Positions 1 through 10,910 of a stretch of 64,000 nt of DNA are shown in pieces (positions within the stretch are counted from its first letter, which is position 1; each line of letters starts with the position of its first letter). The notes under the pieces are model-generated. The model did no database searches, was not told the origin of the DNA, and was given only the letters and a program-made list of their open reading frames with translations. A program made the translations under genes and the position numbers. The DNA lies in NCBI GenBank assembly GCA_905250115.1, contig CAJNOI010000127.1, positions 1 through 64,000 of the forward strand, in the 5' to 3' direction. This DNA comes from Adineta steineri (taxonomy: Eukaryota > Rotifera > Eurotatoria > Adinetida > Adinetidae).

Positions 1-210
1 AGTTTTATTCTATTTAATCTCGAGTTTTCATTATTTAAAGAACAATTCTAATCAAAGATGACGAATAATTCTTTATATATTACAATAATATTATTAAGAG
101 TATATTTTTCGGTCTAGAAAAAAGTGCATGTTTGAGAGATAATTATAGATCCAAAAGTTTTATTCTGTATTTGTTTTCAAACTTAAATTTCTTCATTTAT
201 TACTTTACAG

Positions 211-444
211 CGTGATGATTTACATTTAATATTCATGAATAGAGAATTTCATAATTTACAATTATTTGAAATAAAGAGTGATGCATATGAAAATCCAATT
301 GAAGGAACTCTATTTATATATGTAGATTTATCTAATATAATGACAAAAAAATTCTCTTTAACGTTAAGTAGACACCGTCGCTTTATATCGTTTAATAAAA
401 CAAGGTTTGATCATATAAAAAACTTGTTAAATAATTTTCATTAA
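211..444 (+). CDS. Last exon of an unknown gene (5' part outside window)
   Basis: An AG acceptor after a pyrimidine-rich tract ends at 210. The frame from 211 is open to a TAA at 442-444 and encodes about 77 residues beginning RDDLHLIF. The product is not recognised and has no membrane segment or known motif. A diverged copy lies in reverse orientation near 32650-32880. Many codons are conserved there, but the acceptor and frame are damaged, which suggests this copy is or was a real exon. In both places the exon sits just upstream of a rhodopsin-like GPCR, so both belong to the same duplicated block. The 5' exons would lie left of the window. Confidence 0.5.
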   Translation, partial: RDDLHLIFMNREFHNLQLFEIKSDAYENPIEGTLFIYVDLSNIMTKKFSLTLSRHRRFISFNKTRFDHIKNLLNNFH

Positions 445-779
445 TATTAACTTTTCTATCATTCAGTTTCGATAATAAAGATGTTATAAATAATATATAT
501 GACCACGTTAGAGTAGTATAGAAAAATTAGTTAAGATAATCAGCATGAATGAAGCATTAATTAGATTTTATTCATTTTTCTGAAATACTCTCATTAACAG
601 AACTAAAAATATCTCTACTTTTTTTAAAAAACTTGGAGTTATTTTTATTTCAAATTATTGCGACGTGACTATGTCAAACAATTATAACCTATTCATTATT
701 ATTACTCTTTCATTTAAACATTTTGCCTCAAGTAAAAAAAAGCATTTTTCAAATATATCAAAGTTATTCTCAAAGTAGC
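445..779. other. GPCR upstream region conserved among copies
   Basis: No gene is seen. About 650-779 matches the region just upstream of the GPCR copies ending at 31563, 39128 and 42642. The match includes short peptide-like stretches that are open in one copy and out of frame in others. I read it as shared promoter/5' UTR DNA rather than coding sequence. Confidence 0.4.
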
Positions 780-1733
780 ATGTCATCGTCGGACGGTTTT
801 CTCACATCATTACAATCAATACAGACAAATTTATTTCGAATCGGTGGTCCCATATTAATGGTATTTGGTGTGGTTAGTTGTATCGTCAGTCTCATTGTTT
901 TCACTCAGAAAAATCTACGTAAAAGTCCATGTTCCATCTATTTGATAGCAGTGAATATTGCTAATTTCTTATACATTACTTTATCATTATTATTACTTAT
1001 ATTAACAACTGGCTATGGAATAGATCCTACTAAATCTAATCTCTTCATGTGCCGTTTCAATTATTACACAACCTATTTATTTGGTATTCTCAGTCCATTT
1101 TATCTTATCTTAGCTTCAATCGATCGAGTATTAGTCACATCATCAAATGCTCGAACACGACAAAGAAGTACTCCTCGTTTAGCGTATATTTGTATCGGTT
1201 GTGGAACATTATTTTGGATGTTGTTTCATTGTCATGCATTAATCCTAGTAGATATCCAAGAAATAGCACCTGGTTATTTTACATGTTCTTTTCGAGCAGG
1301 TCCATACGTCGTTTTCCTGGGTTATTATTCATTGCTCATCAAAGCAATTATAGTGCCTTTGCTGATGATTGTTTTCGCCATATGGACTGCAAAAAATATT
1401 AGAAAAGTGCGTCAACGACGTATTGCTCCTGTAACAACGAATACTGGAAATACAGCAGGGAATTCTGAACGATCCTTTAACTCCAAAGATCGACAGTTTG
1501 TTCTGATGGTAGTTGTGGACATTTGTATTTACGTAGTATGTAATACAATGCTCTACGTTGTCGTTATATATTACCAGATCGTACAGAATACCGGCTTTAC
1601 ACAGATCGGCATCTTTCTGAAGTTGGTAGGATCGTTTCTTAGTTATATTTCATTTTGTATTGTATGTTATGCATATTTACTTATATCAAAAACATTTCGA
1701 AAAGAAGTGAAACGTTTATTTTTTTGTCAATGA
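780..1733 (+). CDS. Rhodopsin-like (class A) GPCR, copy A
   Basis: Single-exon seven-transmembrane receptor of 317 aa, expected in the plasma membrane and coupling to G proteins; the ligand is unknown. The start MSSSDGF at 780 was chosen because all four copies in the window begin at the equivalent point and upstream frames are not conserved. Hydrophobic segments lie near residues 20-42, 54-75, 92-114, 135-155, 175-200, 250-272 and 285-305. TM3 ends in SIDRVL, a DRV variant of the class A DRY motif. Cysteines in LFMCRF (top of TM3) and YFTC (extracellular loop 2) could form the usual disulfide. TM7 has CYAYL where NPxxY is normal, followed by a basic helix 8 (KTFRKEVKRLF). An AATAAA-like signal lies near 1804. 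The family resembles the large FMRFamide-receptor-like GPCR sets of rotifers, but the specific receptor type is not recognised. Confidence 0.85.
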   Translation: MSSSDGFLTSLQSIQTNLFRIGGPILMVFGVVSCIVSLIVFTQKNLRKSPCSIYLIAVNIANFLYITLSLLLLILTTGYGIDPTKSNLFMCRFNYYTTYLFGILSPFYLILASIDRVLVTSSNARTRQRSTPRLAYICIGCGTLFWMLFHCHALILVDIQEIAPGYFTCSFRAGPYVVFLGYYSLLIKAIIVPLLMIVFAIWTAKNIRKVRQRRIAPVTTNTGNTAGNSERSFNSKDRQFVLMVVVDICIYVVCNTMLYVVVIYYQIVQNTGFTQIGIFLKLVGSFLSYISFCIVCYAYLLISKTFRKEVKRLFFCQ

Positions 1734-2907
1734 GTTAGATGTATTCTTTTTTTTCTGTTGTTAAGTTTGTATAGTTATTTGGTGAATATTTGTTTGTTGT
1801 TTAAAATAAAAACGAAGTTATTCGTAACATTATATCGATCTTTATATGGAAATGTTTCAGGATTTGAAGAATAATTAACATTTAATGGATGAAATATCAG
1901 GATGTAATGAACATTAACAAATACTGATTCCAAAGTTCTGCTCTCATTAGTATAGTGAAAGAGCTACTACTGAAACTTGTTCGTTTATTTGTCGTTCTTC
2001 TGTATTGATGATGTTTGGTAATACTATTTCAAATAAATTAAATTCACACTCTGTTTTATCGATTCGATATCTTTGGAGTAGGAGAATATCAATATGCTGA
2101 GTTAAATTTGTCATCAGTTTTTAGTTTCTCGTGTCACATTCATTGTCGTCTCACCGACACAACTTAATTTATCTAGAGTCTATAACTAATACGTCTTTCC
2201 TATTTTGACTAATAAATTGAATTATTAATGAGTATCGAACATTCACTTATCTGTAGGCATGTAGATAGACCATTACGTATTTCATTTATCGATGATAACT
2301 TGTCAGTAATGACGATTATGAGAAGAGCTTTGAGGTTGATTGATGGTCGGTTAACGAAAATTAAAATAGTCATGAATATTGTCTTTCAGATAAAATTAAT
2401 TCTTTTTTGTAGATTTAGGTCGAGAAATAAAATGGAACAGAATAATATTCTGCTCATCTTTCTCTACAACGCGGGTGTGGGTGTCGATATTCGAACTCAT
2501 CTAAACATACGGAACTCTCACCTACGTCTACCTTCAAGATTTATAGTAAGCATTTCAACTGAAGTTACCACTAATCGATGATGCCGAGTATAAACTATCA
2601 GTTGATCACTCAAATAATTGATTGATGTCAATAAACAGTTTGATCGATATGCAAGATTTTTTCTGACGATCTCAAATAAATCTTACAGTATCTGTGTGAA
2701 TATAATAAATGCAATAGTGATACACAGACCCTCAAAATGAGAGAATAAAAAAAAGTTGTATAGGTTAATATATTTTCGTTTATTCAAAGAAAAAATTCAA
2801 TATTAACTGTCGTGTCCAATTGAATATGTTAGTATTTTATGGATAATATATTTTAGAGATAAAATCAAATATCTACGTTAAAATGCAATGTTCATCTTGT
2901 TAATGTT
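1734..2907. other. Duplicated 3' flank of GPCR copy A
   Basis: This gene-free stretch between convergent genes matches, in reverse orientation, the 3' flanks of the other GPCR copies near 30200-30600, 37440-38170 and 40930-41680. An open frame at 2228-2400 gives a similar peptide to one at 41047-41238, but the equivalent in the 37.6 kb copy has a stop. I treat it as duplicated noncoding DNA. Confidence 0.45.
2472..2535. repeat. Telomere-like palindrome 1
   Basis: The G-rich arm GGGTGTGGGTGTCG at 2472-2485 is followed by a C-rich arm ending CACCTACGTCTACC near 2532. Pairing is imperfect. It lies between two convergent genes. Confidence 0.45.
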
Positions 2908-5733
2908 TTACCATGATATATCGATTTTCGGTCGAGGTTTTGTCTTCAAAGTTGCTATTGCAGGTTTTGTTGCTTCGCCATCTAATCCATTGCCGTCGAG
3001 ATATAATCTTGATAGTGTCTATACAAAAACAAAATGAAAATTAATAAGTATGAGAAGATATTTACCATGTTATTTTGTAAACCATCCATAAGATATTCAA
3101 CGCCTTCGTGTCCGAAAGAATTCATAACGAATTGAAGTGTCTTTAATGACTATGAACAAAACACAAATCAAAGAAATAATGCCAATCAAAAACATTACCA
3201 TATTATTACGTAAAGCATCAGCGATATGTTCAGCTCCTTTGGGTCCTATATTATTCTCTCTGAGTACCAATTCAGTCAATGTCTAAGAAAATAAAAAAAA
3301 TAAAGATAAAACTAAAAAATAAATAAATTCACTTTGTTATTTTTTAAAAAATTAGATATATATTGAGCTCCATCGTCTCCAATGTTATTGTTGCTAATAT
3401 CAAGTCTTGTGAGTATCTATGCGAATAAAAACAACAGTCATAAATAAAATTAAGATAAAATTATACATACTGTTGTATTTACTAAAGCATCGATTAAATA
3501 TTTAAGTCCTTCGTCTCCAATTGAATTGTCTGCGAGATCAAGTGAAGTAAGTGTCTATATCAAAAACATTGAAATATAAATGAGAAAATCAAAGATATTC
3601 ACTTTGTTATTTGTTAAACTATCAGCCAAATGTTTAATTCCTTCAGCTCCAATGTCATTGCCACGAAGGTCAAGGAAAGTAAGTGTCTATTTAGAAGAAG
3701 TTGATATATAAATGCGAAAATTAAAGATATTTACCGTGTTATTTGTTAAAGCATTAGCCACTTGTTTGACTCCTTCGTTTCCAATTTTATTCTTGCAAAG
3801 AGCCAATTTATTCAATGTCTGAAGAAAAATATAAAATTATAATAAAAATATCGAAATCTATTTACTTGATTATTTGTTAAAAATTCAGATAAATATTGTA
3901 TAGCTGTATCTCCAAATTGATTATCATCAAAAGTAATTTCTTTGATTGTCTGAATTAAAATATAAAAAAATAAACAAAATAAATAAAATAAATAAAACCT
4001 TATTATTTCGTAAAGCATCAATTAAATATTCTGATCCTTTTTCTCCAAAGTTATTATACGAAGTATTTAGTGATGAAAATGTCTAAATTTAAATATATTT
4101 TTATTTAAATAAAAATAAAATTTTTTCTTACTGTATTAGTTCGTAAAGCATCAGATAAAGATTCAATTCCTTTATCTCCAATATTACACGTTTGAATTTC
4201 AAGTGTAGTGAATGTCTATACAAAGAAATTAGAATATAATTAAATACAAGTAACGCTCTTTCTCGTAGAAATGCATTTTCTTCATATTTACCGGAAAAAC
4301 AAATGAAAATCGTGAAAAATTGATTTTCGATGTTTTTTTGACCCTGTGGACATACAATCAAGCAAACAATTTATCTCTGCTAGACTCATATTCACTTTAT
4401 TATTTCGTAAGGCATCAGCTAAATGTTGTAAACCTTCATCTTCAATTTCATTTTCATTAAGAACGAGTGTTGTTATTGTCTGAAGGAGAAAAAAAATGAA
4501 TGGGAAAATGAATGAAAATAAAAATTACCGTGTTATCTCGTAACATATCCGACAGATATTGAACTTCTGATCCTCCAAGGTTGTTTGATTCAAGGGAAAG
4601 TTTTTTAAGTCCCTTTATAAGAAGAAAAAGTGAAGGTTGAGATATACAAAAGAGAAATATTTACCTTGTTATGTCGTAAAGCATCAGCTAAAATCTTTAT
4701 ACCTTCAGTTTTTATTTCATTTTCTTTAAGATCAAGTGATGTCAATGTCTGAATGGAAAAATGAATGAGATTAAGAGAAGAAACAAAAGAAACTTACAGT
4801 ATTATTTTGTAAAGCATCACTTAAATATTGAACTCCTTCATTTTCCAATTTACACAATCCTAGATCGAGTGTAGTTAATGTCTAGACAAAATACAATGAA
4901 GATGTTAAAAATAAATCATGATATTTACTGTATTATTCCGTAGAGCATCAGCGATATGTTTAACTCCTTCGGGTCCAAATCCACAACCGCAAAGTTTAAG
5001 TGTGTTAAGTGTCTGAATGAAGAGTCAATAGAATAATTTAATAGATATAAAAGAAATCAATTTACTTTATTATTATTTAAGACACCACCAAAATGTTTAG
5101 CAGTATCAGCATCAAAATCAACACAACCGAGATTGATCTCAGTCAATGTCTGTAATAAAAAAATTAAAATAAAATCTAAACAAATTAATAAATTTACTGT
5201 ATTATTAGTTAATGCATCAGCTACACTTTGAACTCCTTCGTTTCCAATCCAATTAAGTGAAAGATCGAGTGAAGTAATTGTCTATATATAAAGAAGTGTA
5301 CATGATATACTCGAAATCTGTATCAATATTGTAATGTATCTGACATACTTCTATAATAAAAGTTTATTTTCTCACCGTATTGTTTTTTAATAATTCCATA
5401 AGAAGTTTTGCCTCATCAGCATTTAAATTTTTCATCATTAAATTCAATGTTGGACAATCACCGTTCTCAGTTATGAGTGCTTCCACGTCAATCTTTTCGC
5501 GTGGTGGCTCAACGTATTCTTCAACTTGTTCTTCTTCTCCTATAATATGAATATCTCTAAGAATTATTTAGAAAAAAAAGATATTTATCTTTATAAATCT
5601 CTCTCATCTTTATTAATTCCATTTACATGAACTCGAACTGTCGCTACCTAAATAATGTATTTGATTCTTATCTCTGATAGTTACCATTGTTCTGAATTTC
5701 AGCAGAATCGTCGTTCTGAATAAGATCACCCAT
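2908..5733 (-). CDS. Leucine-rich-repeat protein (RNI/NLRC3-type repeats), about 19 exons
   Basis: Multi-exon gene starting at ATG 5733 (MGDLIQNDD) and ending at TAA 2908, giving roughly 560 aa. After a short acidic N-terminus (exons 5685-5733 and about 5376-5538) come about 17 leucine-rich repeats of the 28-residue ribonuclease-inhibitor type. A typical unit is TLTELVLRENNIGPKGAEHI followed by ADALRNN. Each repeat is carried by one exon of about 84 bp, separated by introns of about 50 bp (one about 180 bp, 4217-4394). All exons end in the same phase around the Asn-Asn of the repeat, so the gene probably grew by exon duplication. No NACHT, CARD or membrane segment is visible, so the product is likely an intracellular protein-binding LRR solenoid. 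NLRC3-like annotations would rest on the repeats alone. Confidence 0.8.
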
Positions 5734-6240
5734 TTAGTTGTTTATTATATCAAATCTGAAACAATAGAAAAATTCTGTTAGGATAATACAGATTTCCATT
5801 GAATTCTCGGTCCGAAACTGTTTTACTATTTTTTCTGATTCAAGACTATCATGTGATATTTCTCATGAAAAAATTGCCGTATTCGATGGGAACATTGTTT
5901 TTTGGTGATCGTCGACTGTTCCACAAAGACGCCGAAAGATTCTGTAGACATTTTAGTCTAAAATATGACTAATAAATTCTATCAATTTTGAAACTATCCT
6001 GTATCTTCTCCATCTACGTTTAATACCATTTTCTATTAAAAAGACAGAAAATTTCACTAAAATCTCTTGAAAACTCGAAATTTGACAAAAAAGAAACTAC
6101 AAATTAAGCATTTATTTCTTATCATCTTACCACATACATATCTAAAAAAAATTTTTTTTTAAATAGATGCCTAAATATTTTTTTACATATTGATATATAT
6201 GATGTGTGCAGCCATCCGTGCATCTATGTATGTATGTATA
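5734..6240. other. Intergenic, no gene seen
   Basis: AT-rich DNA with no supported coding sequence. It presumably contains the promoter of the divergently read LRR gene at its left edge. Confidence 0.5.
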
Positions 6241-6751
6241 TGTCGTAGGCCAATCTAGTACTCAGGCCAATCTCGGATTGGCCTAGGTCATTCTAAGATC
6301 TCAGTTTCGACTAGTTCAAACTAGGATCAAGTCAAAATCTCAGATCAAAACTCAGTTTTGGTCCTGAAGATAATTTCAGATTTCGGTTTGCCTATTCGAA
6401 AACTATAATCAAATGGGTATAATTTGGACACAAACCATTTCATTCTGAGCAAGATTATCTATTTAAAAAGATATAAGCACTTTCATCCATGAATCCAGGT
6501 TTTGCAAAAAACTATTAATAACTTTGTTAGTAGACAATTTTGCTCTAAATGCAATGAATTGTGTATGAAGTATACCCATTTGGCTGTAGTTTTCGAATAA
6601 GTAAACCGAGATATGAAATTATCTTCAGGATCAAAAGTGAGTTTTGATATCAGATCTCGACTTAATTCTGGTTTGAGTCAGGCCAAACTGAGATCTTAGA
6701 ATAGCCTAGGCCAATCTAGGATTGGCCTGAATCCAGCAATGGCCTACGACA
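6241..6751. mobile_element. Fold-back MITE, TA target site (Tc1/mariner-like)
   Basis: 511-bp element that is an almost full-length imperfect palindrome. It starts TGTCGTAGGCC at 6241 and ends with the reverse complement GGCCTACGACA at 6751, flanked by TA at 6239-6240 and 6752-6753. The inverted arms contain repeated GGCCAATC/GATTGGCC blocks and extend at least 150-200 bp inward. No coding capacity. The TA duplication suggests mobilisation by a Tc1/mariner-type transposase. Confidence 0.75.
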
Positions 6752-6764
6752 TATATATGCAGGC

Positions 6765-7085
6765 TGTTAGAGATATGACCGAAGACGAAGAGATGAAGAT
6801 GAGGTGGAAGACATGTCTTTTATTGAAAAGTCAGTGGCTATATATAGTCCACACGAGGATGATGAAATCATCCAGAGAACACAATGAACAAGATGATGAA
6901 ACGAGAAGAAGGAAAAATAGATAGAACATAAGATGATGAATCATCCAGGGAACATAGTGAACAAGATGATGAAATGTATGAGATGTCACTAGAATATGAC
7001 GTCACAGGATGATGCAATGACAAGTGTGAAGAAGAGGAAGAAATGAAGAAGGATCACGAGAGTGAACTATGATCACTCCGTGACA
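6765..7085 (-). repeat. 3' LTR of the gypsy-type element
   Basis: 321 bp with TG...CA ends. By eye it matches the copy at 11782-12102 throughout. Confidence 0.93.
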
Positions 7086-7292
7086 CCTTCCCCCACACAA
7101 AAGTTGAACAATTATGAAAAAAAAAAAAATGACTAGATAGAAGAACAAAGAAGTAGTGAGTAGAAAACATGAGAGAGATATTGTGGTCCTGAAGAAATGC
7201 GACTAAAGCCGTGCAACATTGTTGCCACCAATGCTGCCATGTTGTGGACCTATTTGAGATGATAATGCACCGGTTAATGAACAGTGTAAAGT

Positions 7293-10200
7293 TTAGATAC
7301 GTTCGAAGATCGGTTTGAGCATACTTGTATGCACTCGTCGTTGATCACCAGTATGTACTTGTTCAACAATATATGTATTCGAGTGAATAAGTTGGATGAT
7401 TCTATATGGTCCTTGATAGATTTCAGCACCTTTATGTCGTTGTGGAGGAGGTGTTCGGACCAAAACTAAATCATTGAGATCATATCGAGGATTAGAACGG
7501 GATTTGTCATAGCGTTGTTTCATGCGTACTTGTTGGATTTGAGTATTGGATCTGGCTGATTGAATCTGAATTGCTCTAAAAGTACGCATATGTACCAGAT
7601 AATCTGATGGTTTGGATAATTGAACCATGGGTTTGGTAGGATCGAAAACCATTGATGGATTTCTCCCAAACATAAGTTCGAATGGGGTTATACCAGTTGT
7701 GTCATGTTTACCATTATTATATGCTGAAACCACAGCAGATAAGTACTTGTCCCAGTCAGCCGGTTGTTGTGAAGTAAGTTTGTTGAGTTGAGGACGCATG
7801 GTGGCATTCCATCGTTCCACCTGTCCATTTGTTTGAGGATGGTAGGCCGTGGATAGAGTATGATGACAACCAAGTAATTGAGCAATTGTATTGACAAGTT
7901 CATTGTTAAAGTGAGTTCCTTGATCAGTCAGAAGTTGTTCTGGCACTCCAAATGTGCTGGCTACTTCTACAATAAATTCTGCTACAGTTTGGGCATTGTT
8001 GTGTGGAGTTGCACGTGCTATTACAAATTTGGACATATAATCAGTCAGTACCAAAATGTATTTGTTGCCGTTTGTTGATGGTTCACTAGCAGGACCCCAA
8101 AAATCTAATCCAACTAAATCGAAGATTCCTTCTGGTGGAGGTATTGATTGTAAATGACCAGGTGGTTTGTTGCGTGGAATGTTATGACGTGCACAAGTAT
8201 CACATGAACGAACATAATTCTTGATATCCAGGTACATGTTGGGCCAGTAACAACGTTTGGTGATGTTGGTGTATGTTCGATTTCGACCGAAGTGAGCTGC
8301 AGATAAGTGATCATGGAAAGCTTGTAAAACTTCTTTGATGAGTGATTTTGGTAGGAAAGGTACCTTGGATTTGTTTTTACATTGTCGAAACAAAATGCCA
8401 TCTTTAATGATTGAGTATTTGTCAGGTTTTTTCATCTTTTCTTGAATCAGGTCATCATGTTGTTGCTCTTCACGAATTCTACTTAAATCAATAGGTGAAA
8501 TGCGTACCTGTGGTGAATTATTGTCTGTGAGTGTTGGATGACTTTTGATTGATACTTCTGATGATGGAGATGGACTGCTGGAGGTGGTAACCTTTCGAGT
8601 CATTGATCGTGTGATTGCTCCAATTGATGCATTAATTGGATATCGACTTAGTAAATCTGCATCGCAATTACAGGATCCTTTCTTGTATTTGATTTCCTTG
8701 ATGTTGTAATCGGCAAGATCAATAGACCAAAAATCAATCCGTCTGTTGCGTGTAGTACGTCGATGGAAATTGCATAATGGACAGTGATCAGTTTCAATGG
8801 TCACTTCGTGGTTAATAACATAAGGACGAAGCTTCTCAAGTGCAGTATGAATTGCTAACGCTTCTTTTTCAATCGTTGAATATCGTTGTTGAGTGGTGGA
8901 TAACATTTGTGAAAAATAACTGATAACATGTAATTTGTTGTCGGCAGATTTTTGCTTGAGAACGGCTCCAATCCGATTGTCCGATGCATCAGTAGATAGA
9001 AGAAGTGGTTGATTTGGTTCCGGAAAATGGAGAAATAATGGTTTTGATGTTAAAGCTTTCTTCAAAGATTGAAAAGCTGCACTTTGTTTATCACCCCAGT
9101 AGAATTCACCACGACGTGCCTTGCTTTTGTTCGTAACTGCATATATTGGCGCCGCTAACTTGGCGAAATCCTTAATGAAACGTCGATAGAAGCCTAAACC
9201 ACCAATAAAAAGATTAGCTTCTTTTAATGATCGGGGTTCTGGCATTGTTAAAATCGGTGCCATATTGTCACCGAGCGGAGTGACACCCTCCCCAGATATT
9301 GAATGGCCAAGATAGTCGATACTTGATTGAGCCATGCTGCATTTGGCTGGACTCACAGTGAAACGATGTTTGTCCAATATCCCCATAATCTCCTCGACAT
9401 GTTGTAAATGATCATTGAATGTCTTGGAGAAAATGAGGATATCATCCATATATACAATACAATATGATTCTCGTTTGTTAACTAGTATTGTGTTCATAAT
9501 TCTTTGGAAGCTCGCAGAGGCGTTTCGCAGCCCCTGCGGCAACACGTTGAATTCGTACAGACCACGCCCAGTTGTAAAAGCTGTTTTTGGTTTATCTTCT
9601 TCCCTTATAGGGATCTGGAAATAACCAGAAGCTAAATCCATTTTGGTGAAGAATGTATTACCACCTAGCTTTTGTAGTGTTTCTTCAATTGTTGGCATCG
9701 GATAGGCATCTTTGGTCGTAATTGCGTTGAGTTTACGATAATCTACTACAAATCTGAAGCTTCCATCTTTTTTACGTGCCAACAACATTGGTGAGGACCA
9801 TGGTGAAATGCTGGGGCGGATTTGTTTGGCGTGTAGCATCTTGTCGATTATCTTCTCAGTTTCTGTACGTTGTTCATTGTTCTGAGGATATGCACGGGAG
9901 TTTTGTGTGGCGGCATCGCCAGTTCTTATGGTGTGTACAGATGTTGTGTCGGCAATTCTTGGATTAACTGTGTCGAAAATTGCTGAATACTTCGTTAAGA
10001 TGGTCCTTAATTTATGTTGATCATCGTTTAAACTTGGAATGTGTTGTGTCAGATTATTGATAATAGATGTTATAGATTCAGGTGGTGGTGTTTGTATGAT
10101 GTTGTTCGGTGATGATGTAGGACACATTGAACGAGTGATAGTTGATAATGTAAAAGCTGAACCCATTTGGATCACATCACCAAGTCGAGTATTTGGTGCC

Positions 10201-10910
10201 AAGATACAACGACGATTCGTAGGATTTGATATAGTCAAATATGTTGTGTAATGTTGAATGTTGAGAACTGCTGATGGTAATTCAATTGATTTATTGTATT
10301 CCAGATGTGGTCGAGGTGTAAATAATGTTTTCTGTGAAGATGAAATAGGTACATGAGCTTTAACTATTACCTGTTGATAAGGTGGAATCATTATTTTATT
10401 TATTGAACGAACTGGAAATGAAATAGATTCCATGTCGGTCTCCAGTTTAACTGTAGCTTGTCGATTACCACTACGTGCAGTTAGTTGTTGGTTGTAAATG
10501 TCAAGTGTAACCGAGTTATTCCTAATCCAATCAATTCCAACCAGGCAATCACAACATAATTCTTTCACAACCAATACTTTGTTTTTTGTACGAATATTCT
10601 TGATGTTGAAATTTAACGATACTTCACCAAGGACAGGAAAAGGTGTATGACCATCAGCCATAAAAAGATCAATCATGTTTGTTTGTATCGGACCATGTCT
10701 AATTAAACCTAAAATAGATGCTCGAATAAAAGAATGTGTAGAACCAGTATCGATGAGCACTCTCATGGTTCTATTATTTACAGGTAGACGTATATAAGTG
10801 AGTGATGGATATTTATTGTTTAAAAGGAGGACACGACCATCTCGTGGCCTCATGCCCAGTTTAAATGACAAGCAGGTGAAATATGTCCTTTTTTTCCACA
10901 TGTGTAACAT
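7293..10910 (-). CDS. pol: Pol polyprotein of the LTR retrotransposon
   Basis: Long single frame with the Ty3/gypsy domain order. A retropepsin-type protease motif (LIDTGSTHSF) lies near residues 50-60. Reverse transcriptase includes YMDDIL, followed by RNase H (STDASDNRIGAV). Next come an integrase zinc-binding region (HLSAAHF to CDTCARH), an integrase core with LDFWGP and TDQGTHF, and a C-terminal GPY/F-like module (QGPYRI). Protease-RT-RNase H-integrase order places it in Ty3/gypsy (Metaviridae-like). The frame overlaps the end of gag by about 60 bases, as expected for frameshift expression. Confidence 0.93.
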   Translation of the reverse strand: MLHMWKKRTYFTCLSFKLGMRPRDGRVLLLNNKYPSLTYIRLPVNNRTMRVLIDTGSTHSFIRASILGLIRHGPIQTNMIDLFMADGHTPFPVLGEVSLNFNIKNIRTKNKVLVVKELCCDCLVGIDWIRNNSVTLDIYNQQLTARSGNRQATVKLETDMESISFPVRSINKIMIPPYQQVIVKAHVPISSSQKTLFTPRPHLEYNKSIELPSAVLNIQHYTTYLTISNPTNRRCILAPNTRLGDVIQMGSAFTLSTITRSMCPTSSPNNIIQTPPPESITSIINNLTQHIPSLNDDQHKLRTILTKYSAIFDTVNPRIADTTSVHTIRTGDAATQNSRAYPQNNEQRTETEKIIDKMLHAKQIRPSISPWSSPMLLARKKDGSFRFVVDYRKLNAITTKDAYPMPTIEETLQKLGGNTFFTKMDLASGYFQIPIREEDKPKTAFTTGRGLYEFNVLPQGLRNASASFQRIMNTILVNKRESYCIVYMDDILIFSKTFNDHLQHVEEIMGILDKHRFTVSPAKCSMAQSSIDYLGHSISGEGVTPLGDNMAPILTMPEPRSLKEANLFIGGLGFYRRFIKDFAKLAAPIYAVTNKSKARRGEFYWGDKQSAAFQSLKKALTSKPLFLHFPEPNQPLLLSTDASDNRIGAVLKQKSADNKLHVISYFSQMLSTTQQRYSTIEKEALAIHTALEKLRPYVINHEVTIETDHCPLCNFHRRTTRNRRIDFWSIDLADYNIKEIKYKKGSCNCDADLLSRYPINASIGAITRSMTRKVTTSSSPSPSSEVSIKSHPTLTDNNSPQVRISPIDLSRIREEQQHDDLIQEKMKKPDKYSIIKDGILFRQCKNKSKVPFLPKSLIKEVLQAFHDHLSAAHFGRNRTYTNITKRCYWPNMYLDIKNYVRSCDTCARHNIPRNKPPGHLQSIPPPEGIFDLVGLDFWGPASEPSTNGNKYILVLTDYMSKFVIARATPHNNAQTVAEFIVEVASTFGVPEQLLTDQGTHFNNELVNTIAQLLGCHHTLSTAYHPQTNGQVERWNATMRPQLNKLTSQQPADWDKYLSAVVSAYNNGKHDTTGITPFELMFGRNPSMVFDPTKPMVQLSKPSDYLVHMRTFRAIQIQSARSNTQIQQVRMKQRYDKSRSNPRYDLNDLVLVRTPPPQRHKGAEIYQGPYRIIQLIHSNTYIVEQVHTGDQRRVHTSMLKPIFERI

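Noticed and set aside
2228-2581. 117-codon plus-strand frame downstream of GPCR copy A.
   Set aside because: The equivalent in copy C has an early stop, and the similarity is explained by block duplication.
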